From assembly GCA_016218705.1 (NCBI GenBank), contig JACRDC010000017.1, positions 1 to 64,000 of the forward strand: 64,000 bases of DNA, read 5' to 3'. The notes under the pieces were generated by a model, which was given only the letters and a program-made list of their open reading frames with translations, made no database searches and was not told the DNA's origin. The translations under genes and the position numbers were made by a program. The DNA comes from Desulfarculus sp. (GTDB lineage: Bacteria; Desulfobacterota; Desulfarculia; Desulfarculales; Desulfarculaceae). This document shows, in pieces, positions 43,815 to 50,298 of this stretch (the first letter of the stretch is position 1; each line of letters starts with the position of its first letter).

Positions 43815-45938
43815 TCAGCGGCCCAGGAAACGCCGCACGGCGCCGCCCAGGTCCTCGCCCAGGCGCTCCAGGGGCTGGGTAATACCCGTCTTGGGCTCGT
43901 AGGGCATGCCCTGGCTGGCCGCGGCCCAGGCCTCCTGGCAGAGTTGGGAGTCGCTGGGTCCGCTGGAGGTCAGGGCGGCGGCCAGGCCCAGGGGTCCCAG
44001 GGCCGCCAGGCCGCCCAGGGCCTTGCCCAGGGTGACGAGGACCTCGCGCTCATCCAAGGTCAGACGGGGCTGGGCCAGGGGGCCGCTGAGCTTGAAGGGC
44101 CTGGCCAGGTTGCCCAAACCCACGCCCAGCCCGCCGGGAGCGGCCAGGCCCTCCTTGGGCAGGGGCCGGGCGGCCAGCTCCATCTCCTCGGTCTTGAGGT
44201 TGAGGCGGCCCCGGCCCAGCAGCACCAGGCGTTGGCTGTCCAGGGCCAGGGCGGTGGTGCTGGCCTGGCCGTTCTTGGCCACCAGTCCCAGCACCAGGCA
44301 GTGCAGCAGGCTGCCCTCGTCCCCGCTGGCCAGGTCGCCCAGGGCGTTGAGCAGGCCGCCGGTGAGGTCGGCGCCCCACAGGCCCAGGAATTTTTTATGC
44401 AGGCGCCCCCGCCGCACCGCGGCCATGGCCTTGCCCTCCAGGCTGGCCATGATGGCCGCCAGGGAGTCGCCCTGGCCCTTGCATTCCACCAGGGCCTCCA
44501 TCTCGCCGCTGATGACCTCCTCGGCCCCGGCCCGGCGCAGCACCTGGCCAATCTGGCACTGGTTCAGCTTAAGCCACAGTAAGGCCTGCTGGCCCGCGCC
44601 CTGGGGCGTCAGGGTCAGGCGAAGATGGGCCGGGCCGCCGGCCAGGCGGGCCTTAAATGGCTCCAGGCTCAGGCCGCCCTGGCCGAGCCGCATGGTCATG
44701 GCCACCTCGGCCAGGTCCAGGCGCGGCATCCTCACCGCCGAGGCCTCTAGCTTGAGGTCCAGATCCAAGGCCTTAAGGACGGCCAGGGGCAGGGGATCGT
44801 CAGAAAAGACCTTGCCCGGCCGGCGTCCGCCCCCAGGGGCGCCCGCGGAGGAGGCCTGGGGGGCTGGCTGGCTTGGCCCCCACAGGGGCGCCAGGTCCAG
44901 GGCCGGCGAGGCCACTTGGCCGCTCAGCCTGGGCCGGTCAGCGTCCATCTCCACCTCGGCCCAGCCCGCCAGCGCGCCCAGGGGGCTGTCCAGTTGCAGG
45001 CCCTCCATCCGGTAGACGGCGGGACGGGGATCGCTGAGGCGGCCGCGCAGCCGCCCGGGGCCGGACAAGACCTTGGGGGCCAAGGCCGCCAGGTCGGCCA
45101 CCTTGGCGTCCAGGCCCAGGTCCAGCCCCTTGCCCGCCAGCAGATCGTTGACCTGCCCCTCCAGGTCCAGTTCCAGCCCAGGTTGGCGCCAAGAGGCCTT
45201 GATCGCCCAGGGACGGCCTGGCTGAGCGGGCTCTTGCGCCTGGCCGCTAAGGTCGAAGGATTTGTCCCCCAAGCTGCCCATGGCCGCCATCCCTATGGGT
45301 CCCGCTTCCTGGGGCTGCTCCAGGTGCACGGACTTGAGGTGGGCCAGCCAGGGATCGTGGCCGGGCCGGCGCCATTCCAGGCGTGCCTCTTTGATCTCCA
45401 CGCGCCGGAAGCTAAGCCATGACAGGCCGCCGGCCTCCTGGGAGGCGGTGGTTTCGAGCGCCTGCTGGCCGGTACGGGGGGTGGCAGCCGGGCCTGGCAG
45501 AAGGTCATCCAGGTTGGTGTTGCCGCTGGCGTTGCTCTCCACCCACAGTTCCACGCCCTCCAAGGTCAGGCGCTCCACCACCAATTGCCGCCGGCGCAGC
45601 AAGGGCCAAAGCTCGACCTCGATCTCGGCGCGCCGCAGGCTGGCCATGTGGGGGCGGCTGGCCCAGGCGGGGTTGGCCAGGGATATGTCTTCCAGCACCA
45701 GCCTGGGGTGAAAGGAGACACGCAGGCCCAATGGCCCGGCCAGCACCAGTTCCCGGCCGGTGGCCTCTTTGACGGCCTGGGCCAGGCGGGGCTTAAGCTC
45801 GTTGTAGTCGTGGGTGATGACAAGATAGTATGCGAACAATATCAGCGCGGCTGGGAGCAATGCCAGGCTGGCCAGAAGCCAAGGCCAGAGGCGCATGGCA
45901 GGCTTCAAGGATGGCTTGTGCCTGCTTGAGTTGCTCAT
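43815..45938 (-). CDS. asmA: AsmA family protein
   Basis: A 707-residue AsmA-like protein: an N-terminal membrane anchor (about 17-42), the AsmA opening (NELKPRLAQAVKEATGRELVLAG, LGLRVSFHPRLVLEDISLANP) and long repeating beta-strand stretches typical of RBG-type lipid-transfer proteins, with a conserved C-terminal AsmA_2-like region (MEALVECKGQGDSLAAIMASLEG). Family members move or sort phospholipid between membranes. The start codon has no ribosome site, and a TATAAT lies directly upstream on the same strand. Confidence 0.87.
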   Translation of the reverse strand: MSNSSRHKPSLKPAMRLWPWLLASLALLPAALILFAYYLVITHDYNELKPRLAQAVKEATGRELVLAGPLGLRVSFHPRLVLEDISLANPAWASRPHMASLRRAEIEVELWPLLRRRQLVVERLTLEGVELWVESNASGNTNLDDLLPGPAATPRTGQQALETTASQEAGGLSWLSFRRVEIKEARLEWRRPGHDPWLAHLKSVHLEQPQEAGPIGMAAMGSLGDKSFDLSGQAQEPAQPGRPWAIKASWRQPGLELDLEGQVNDLLAGKGLDLGLDAKVADLAALAPKVLSGPGRLRGRLSDPRPAVYRMEGLQLDSPLGALAGWAEVEMDADRPRLSGQVASPALDLAPLWGPSQPAPQASSAGAPGGGRRPGKVFSDDPLPLAVLKALDLDLKLEASAVRMPRLDLAEVAMTMRLGQGGLSLEPFKARLAGGPAHLRLTLTPQGAGQQALLWLKLNQCQIGQVLRRAGAEEVISGEMEALVECKGQGDSLAAIMASLEGKAMAAVRRGRLHKKFLGLWGADLTGGLLNALGDLASGDEGSLLHCLVLGLVAKNGQASTTALALDSQRLVLLGRGRLNLKTEEMELAARPLPKEGLAAPGGLGVGLGNLARPFKLSGPLAQPRLTLDEREVLVTLGKALGGLAALGPLGLAAALTSSGPSDSQLCQEAWAAASQGMPYEPKTGITQPLERLGEDLGGAVRRFLGR

Positions 45939-46022
45939 GGATTGATTATAGCACCCTGCCCCGGGCGGGAGTGGGCGGTCCGGTCCATCACCCGGCCGGC
46001 CATGCCCTTGTCAGGCATGCCC

Positions 46023-46823
46023 CTACATTATCAGGCTTGCCACTTCCTCGATGGGCCGGTCGGTGACGTCAATGATGTGTATGTTTTTGACCTTGGCGAA
46101 TATCTGCTGGGCGTAGGCCAACTCGGCGCTGATGGTGGGCAGATCGCAATAGCCGTCAAGCATCGTGCCCTTGAAACGGCCCCGCCGGATCAGGGCCAGC
46201 TTTTCGGGAGCAATGGTCAGGCCCACCATGAGGGGCCGTTGCAGTTGGAATATCTTGGTGGGCGGTTTGACCCCCAGGATGATGGGCACGTTGGCCACCT
46301 TCTGGCTGTGGTTGCAGGAGATGAACAGGCTGGTGGGCGTCTTGGAGGTGCGCGACACCCCCAGGATGATGATGTCGGCATTGCCGATGGTGTCCTCGCC
46401 CAGGCCGTCGTCATGGCGCAGGGTAAAGTCTATGGACTCGGCCAGCCGCAGGGAGGCGTCGCCCAGTACCCGGTGCAAGAGCTTGCGGTCCAGGTCGGGC
46501 TTCATGTGGAAGCGCCGGCCCACCTGCTCCATCACCGGCCCCACCAAGTCCACCATCTCGATGCCGCGCCGGGGGCGCTCCTTGTCCAGCCACTCCCGCA
46601 GGCTGCGGTGCACGATGGAATAGACCACCACGCCCTCCTGGGACTCGGCTAGGTCTATGATCTTGGCCAACTGCTTGGTGGTCTTGATGAAGGCGTGGCG
46701 CACGAACACGGCCTCGTAGCGCTTGTGGAACTGCACCAGGGCCAGGCGGGCGGCCCGCTCGGCGGCTATGCCGGTGGCATCGGAGATGATGTGGGCATAG
46801 AGATGCTTGCGCGGGTGGGCCAT
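46023..46823 (-). CDS. ppsR: Pyruvate, phosphate dikinase / PEP synthase regulatory protein
   Basis: A 266-residue bifunctional kinase and pyrophosphorylase of the PSRP (DUF299) family. It inactivates PPDK or PEP synthase by phosphorylating a threonine with ADP and reverses this with phosphate. The P-loop GVSRTSKTPTS and the ISDATGIAAERAA opening are clear. The start at 46823 is chosen because GGAAGG sits eight bases upstream and the family begins there; a longer frame to 46907 is not conserved in character. The dikinase target is not in this window. Confidence 0.93.
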   Translation of the reverse strand: MAHPRKHLYAHIISDATGIAAERAARLALVQFHKRYEAVFVRHAFIKTTKQLAKIIDLAESQEGVVVYSIVHRSLREWLDKERPRRGIEMVDLVGPVMEQVGRRFHMKPDLDRKLLHRVLGDASLRLAESIDFTLRHDDGLGEDTIGNADIIILGVSRTSKTPTSLFISCNHSQKVANVPIILGVKPPTKIFQLQRPLMVGLTIAPEKLALIRRGRFKGTMLDGYCDLPTISAELAYAQQIFAKVKNIHIIDVTDRPIEEVASLIM

Positions 46824-46861
46824 GGGCAAGACCTTCCGTGACAACTGCGCCGCCAACCGAC

Positions 46862-46896
46862 GGTGGGCGTGGGTGGGCAGCCTACCAACGCCCACC
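46862..46896 (-). other. Hairpin in the leader of the PPDK regulator
   Basis: Arms GGTGGGCGT (46862-46870) and ACGCCCACC (46888-46896) pair perfectly over 9 bp with a 17-nt loop, and a shifted pairing GGGTGGGC/GCCCACCC competes with it. It lies between the likely promoter and the start codon of the PSRP gene. It could be a terminator of the upstream PilZ transcript or a leader structure. Confidence 0.4.
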
Positions 46897-46905
46897 CTGG
46901 ACAGC

Positions 46906-46935
46906 ATACTATGCCAGCACCCCCCGGCCAGTCAA
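46906..46935 (-). promoter_or_regulatory. Candidate promoter of the PPDK regulator gene
   Basis: On the minus strand, TTGACT (46935-46930) and TAGTAT (46911-46906) are separated by 18 nt, placing the transcript start near 46900 and leaving a leader of about 75 nt that contains the hairpin at 46862-46896. Confidence 0.4.
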
Positions 46936-47000
46936 ACCCCGGCCTGCGGCCGCTCCCCCTGGGGCGGGCGTCTACCTCCGGGGCGGTGGCTGGCCTGGTT

Positions 47001-48098
47001 TCATTTGAGAAGCTTGAGCCCCTGGATGGCGGCGCACTCGCTCAAGAGCAGGCGCCGGCGCTCGCGCACCGCCGGCTCGCCGTGTTTCTCCACCCAGGCC
47101 CGCACCAGCTCCCGGGCCTTGACCATGGCCGCCATGCTGCCGCCCAGGCCCCGCACCCCCAGGATGGCGGCGGCCCGCTCGGCGGGCATGTCCTCCAGGG
47201 TCACCTTGGTGGCCGTGGTGTCCACCCGCAGATGTTCGGGCACCTCGAAGACCCGGGGACCGTCGGCCGGCGGCGGCTGGTCCCGGCCAGCCTGGGCCGC
47301 CAGGGGCGCGGTGTCCAGGGGCAGCGCGGGCCCTGGCCGGGATGCCGGGGCGGGAGTGGGGGCCGGAGCGGCGGGCGCCGGGGCGGGGGGCAAGCCCCCG
47401 GCCAGGCCGGCAGCCGGCTCCAGGCACAGGCGCAGCATGGGCGCCAGCAGCAGGTGCATGCGCTCCAGGGCCGGGGCCTGCCCCTCCTCGAAGCGCAGGC
47501 CCATGACCACCTCCGAGCCGGTGATCTGGGTGTTGCGAACCTGGGCCAGCACATCCAGGGCCTGGGGGAACAGGGGCACCTGCAAGCTTATGCGCACCAG
47601 GCGGCCCTGCTGAAAATCGGCCAACGGCAGGCCGGCGCGCTTGCCCTTGGCCTGACAGCCGCCCAGGGAGATGTCGGTGAGCAGGGCCTCGCAGGCAGTG
47701 GACTGGCTGCCGTCGCGGTTCAAGGGCGCGACGTGGATGGGCACGTGCACCACGCAACGGGTCTCTGAGCTGAGCGGCACCTTGTCCAGCTGCTTGGGCC
47801 ATTCCAGGATGACCAAGAGCGGCGACTTGATCACCGTGAGCACCTTGGCGGTGAAGCCGTAGAAGCTGCCCAGGGAGACGAAGCGCACCAGCAGGCGGTT
47901 CTGGGCGAAGAGCTGCCCCATGCCCACCCACTGGGCCGGCCCGTCCAGGATCACCACCCCCTCGGGCACCCAGCCCACCAGTTTGGCCCAGGTCCGCTCC
48001 TGGCCCACCTCCTTCTGCACGATCACCTGCAGGCCCACCTGCAAGGTATCCTCTATCTGGGCCGGCCCTTGGACCACCACCGATTGCCTTTCCTTCAT
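47001..48098 (-). CDS. PilZ-domain protein with a C-terminal orphan domain
   Basis: A 365-residue protein. Residues about 12-105 resemble the YcgR/PilZN flagellar-brake domain and about 110-230 a PilZ domain, the c-di-GMP receptor. The D-x-S-x-x-G motif is present (Asp142, Ser144, Gly147), but the RxxxR motif reads R114-C-V-V-H118, so the second arginine is lost and binding may be altered. A Pro/Ala linker (about 235-280) leads to a C-terminal domain at about 298-365 that is similar to the 104-residue protein encoded at 60225-60539. No flagellar gene is nearby. Start supported by AAGGGG. Confidence 0.75.
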   Translation of the reverse strand: MKERQSVVVQGPAQIEDTLQVGLQVIVQKEVGQERTWAKLVGWVPEGVVILDGPAQWVGMGQLFAQNRLLVRFVSLGSFYGFTAKVLTVIKSPLLVILEWPKQLDKVPLSSETRCVVHVPIHVAPLNRDGSQSTACEALLTDISLGGCQAKGKRAGLPLADFQQGRLVRISLQVPLFPQALDVLAQVRNTQITGSEVVMGLRFEEGQAPALERMHLLLAPMLRLCLEPAAGLAGGLPPAPAPAAPAPTPAPASRPGPALPLDTAPLAAQAGRDQPPPADGPRVFEVPEHLRVDTTATKVTLEDMPAERAAAILGVRGLGGSMAAMVKARELVRAWVEKHGEPAVRERRRLLLSECAAIQGLKLLK

Positions 48099-48306
48099 GC
48101 CACCCCTTGCCCGCGATTACCCCTGCCTGACGCGGCCGCAAGTCCGGCCCTGGGCCATGCCCCCGGGCGTCTGACCCTGCATTCTCACTATAGACTTTTC
48201 CCCCGGTTTAGCCAACCGCCGCCTGCACCGCCGCCTGCTCCCGCCCTGCCCTGGCCGCCGGGCCGGGAAGGCCGCCCATCGCCATGTTTTTGACAGGCCC
48301 AGAAAA

Positions 48307-48489
48307 ATTTGGCGCCCCACGGGCCTGCCGTGGCTGGCCAGGGACCTGACACGCGAGGCCTTCTGGGTGACGGGAGTCAGCCGCTACCAGACAACCCCCA
48401 CGCACGCCAATTTTATTCACAACTATTTCCAGGAGGGCTGCCCACTACATATTGTGGGCGATAACCCGCCCCACACCAACATGGCGTAA
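48307..48489 (+). pseudogene. Probable gene remnant, C-terminal end only
   Basis: A 61-codon open stretch ending in TAA that reads like real protein: mixed hydrophobic and polar residues, few Ala/Pro/Gly runs, and segments such as THANFIHNYFQEG and PLHIVGDNPPHTN. By hand count, about three quarters of third codon positions are G or C, as in the neighbouring genes. There is no ATG or GTG start at its head; the frame stays open upstream to a TGA near 48172, through a low-complexity Arg/Pro stretch. No family is recognised. Best read as the 3' remnant of a decayed gene; a chance frame in GC-rich DNA is the alternative. Confidence 0.3.
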
Positions 48490-48697
48490 GCCTAACGGGA
48501 CATCACCTCGTTTTTACTAACTTAATGGCGCCAGGCCCGGCCCGGCGGCCTGGGCGCGGCCCTGGTCACCCAAAGTTAGGCACCTTTATTGCAGTAGACC
48601 TGTGCAAAACGTGGCGCGGGCCTGGCGCCAGCCAGCCGGGACGCCGCCGGGGCCGGGGGCAGACAGATTTGGGCACAGGAAAATAACAAATTAACTG

Positions 48698-48725
48698 TTG
48701 AAACATCACCTGGTTGGTATACAAT
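48698..48725 (+). promoter_or_regulatory. Promoter before the winged-helix gene
   Basis: TTGAAA (48698-48703), a 16-nt spacer and TACAAT (48720-48725), in an AT-rich island 76 nt before the ATG. The -10 overlaps an inverted repeat built from GGTTG-GTAT and ATAC-T-CAACC. Confidence 0.5.
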
Positions 48726-48787
48726 GATACTCAACCCTAATGTGCCAAGCTGTGAAATTAACAACCAGGGCCAAGGCCTCGGTTGTT
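48712..48787. promoter_or_regulatory. Cluster of GGTTG/CAACC half-sites (operator-like)
   Basis: Four half-sites in 76 bp: GGTTG at 48712, CAACC ending at 48736, CAACC within AACAACC (48760-48766) and GGTTG within GGTTGTT (48781-48787). They form two inverted pairs, one over the -10 element and one in the leader just before the ribosome site. The pattern suggests binding of a dimeric regulator, perhaps the winged-helix protein encoded next. Confidence 0.45.
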
Positions 48788-48788
48788 G
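48775..48788 (+). repeat. 14-bp direct repeat, left copy
   Basis: GGCCTCGGTTGTTG, in the leader of the winged-helix gene. An exact second copy lies at 50276-50289, just after the gene. Confidence 0.7.
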
Positions 48789-48800
48789 AGGACTGAACCC

Positions 48801-50219
48801 ATGGAAAGCCCGCCCTCCCCACCGCGCAAGGAACCCGTCCGGCTGGACGCCTGGGTGGCGGCCAGCCTGCCCAACCTGGGTCCGGCCCGGCGCAACATCC
48901 TCATGATGGCCGCCGAGTTGACCGCCGATGGCTCCTGGGTGCCCAGCAGCCAGATCAAGGAGCACTTCGGAGCCCAGCGTCAGCCGGTCAACCGCCATCT
49001 GCGGGCCTTGCAGGCCGACGGCCTGGTGCTGTTGGACAACCGCGGGCGGGGGCTGCCCCTGTACGTCAAGGTCACCGCCGCCGGCCGCCGCGCCCTGGGC
49101 CTGCGTGGCCCCCAGCGCCCGGCCGAGTCCCTGGCCGAGGTCTCCCCCGCCTTGGAGACGGCCAGCGCCCCAGCCGCCGACCCCGAGCCCGCCACCGTGC
49201 CGCCGCCCTCCCCGGCCACCAACGGCCAGCCCGCCGCCCCCAGCCGTGGCGAACGTTTCGCCCAGAACCTCTACGAGTCTCTGCGCCCCTTCCTGCGGGG
49301 CCTGGAATATCAGGATTTCCGCCGCCTGCTCATGCAGACCCTGGCCGAGGCCCTGGGCCGCGTGCCCGCCGGACAGATCGCGGCCCCGTCCCAGCCCCAG
49401 CAGCCGGCGGCCCTGCTTCTCCGGCAGGTCATCCCCCTGGCGCCGGAGCCCCAGCCCGCCGCCCCGGCGGTGGAGGTGCTGGCCCCCGCCCAGACCCTGC
49501 CGGCCCTGGGCGCCGCCGAGGAGGCCCTGGAGGAGCGCCTGAACGTCAGTTGCCACCCCGAGAGGCGCGACGAGCCCTGGTGGGAGCGCACCAGGGAGTT
49601 CAGCACCCTGTGGGACCAGATCGCCCGCTGGCGCCTGGGCTCCCTGGGCACCAGCTTCACCACCTTCGGCCCCCGCTGGCAACACCCCGAGTGGAACAAC
49701 TTCAACCGGGCGCGCCGCCAGGCCGACGCCCGGGGCGCCCGCTACCTGGACTGGATCCAGGCCCAGTTCGACCGCCTGAACGGCCCGGTGGTGCCCAGCG
49801 AGTTGCACGGCGAGGAGGCCCTGGCCGCCTGGCACAAGAAGGTGGCCAGCCAGGGCGGCCTGCCCGGCCCCGCCCCCCTGGGTCCGGCACCCTATACCAT
49901 TGACAGCTTCAACGCGCACAACCCCGACCATGTGGCCCACGCCGAGGAGCTGCTGGGCCAGATCACCTCCCTGGCCTACCGGGTCTACGGCCAGGAGTTG
50001 GACGGCCCCATTCGCCTGCTGACCCAGGCCATCGCCGGCGGCAACCTGCCCGAGGGCGCCCTGGACCTGCGCCCCCAGTGGAAGGACCGGGTCCTGGCCG
50101 CCCTGGGGCGCCAGACCGCCTACCAGGCGGCGCCAGCGGCCCCCCAGCCCCCCGCCGCGCCGCGGCCCGGCGTCTACGGCCCGGCCAAGGTCGCACCCAA
50201 CAAGGCCTTGATTATCTAG
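48801..50219 (+). CDS. Winged-helix protein of unknown function
   Basis: A 472-residue protein. Residues about 28-100 form a MarR/ArsR-like winged helix (QIKEHFGAQRQPVNRHLRALQADGL as recognition segment, then a LYVKVTAAG wing). A Pro/Ala linker, a helical segment at about 155-195 (FAQNLYESLRPFLRGLEYQDFRR in part) and another linker follow. The C-terminal part (about 255-430) is rich in Trp and aromatic residues (EPWWERTREF, TTFGPRWQHPEWNNF, GARYLDWIQAQFDRL) and is not recognised. Start at ATG 48801 with GAGGA upstream. It is a lone gene, flanked by exact 14-bp direct repeats. Confidence 0.65.
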   Translation: MESPPSPPRKEPVRLDAWVAASLPNLGPARRNILMMAAELTADGSWVPSSQIKEHFGAQRQPVNRHLRALQADGLVLLDNRGRGLPLYVKVTAAGRRALGLRGPQRPAESLAEVSPALETASAPAADPEPATVPPPSPATNGQPAAPSRGERFAQNLYESLRPFLRGLEYQDFRRLLMQTLAEALGRVPAGQIAAPSQPQQPAALLLRQVIPLAPEPQPAAPAVEVLAPAQTLPALGAAEEALEERLNVSCHPERRDEPWWERTREFSTLWDQIARWRLGSLGTSFTTFGPRWQHPEWNNFNRARRQADARGARYLDWIQAQFDRLNGPVVPSELHGEEALAAWHKKVASQGGLPGPAPLGPAPYTIDSFNAHNPDHVAHAEELLGQITSLAYRVYGQELDGPIRLLTQAIAGGNLPEGALDLRPQWKDRVLAALGRQTAYQAAPAAPQPPAAPRPGVYGPAKVAPNKALII

Positions 50220-50251
50220 ACTATCGCGGACAGATCTTGCATTGAACCATC

Positions 50252-50280
50252 AGGCCATCCCCATCAAGCGGGGATGGCCT
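50252..50280. terminator. Hairpin between convergent genes
   Basis: AGGCCATCCCC (50252-50262) and GGGGATGGCCT (50270-50280) form an 11-bp perfect stem with a 7-nt loop, between the stops of the winged-helix gene (50219) and the convergent glycosyltransferase (50299). No T-run follows on either strand, so termination strength is uncertain. Confidence 0.6.
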
Positions 50281-50289
50281 CGGTTGTTG
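50276..50289 (+). repeat. 14-bp direct repeat, right copy
   Basis: GGCCTCGGTTGTTG, identical to 48775-48788 and in the same orientation. It overlaps the right arm of the hairpin at 50252-50280. Confidence 0.7.
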
Positions 50290-50298
50290 GCGGGCGGG

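Larger units (their letters stand above)
48099..48800. other. Long intergenic region between pilZ and the winged-helix gene
   Basis: About 700 bp with no intact gene. The first part is GC-rich with no signal recognised. A coding-like remnant lies at 48307-48489. The last 110 bp are AT-rich and hold a promoter and several GGTTG/CAACC half-sites before the winged-helix gene. Confidence 0.6.

Noticed and set aside
48208-48420. A 70-codon minus-strand open frame in the pilZ/winged-helix gap
   Set aside because: No ribosome site and a low-complexity Ala/Gly/Arg tail; the opposite strand has the more protein-like stretch.
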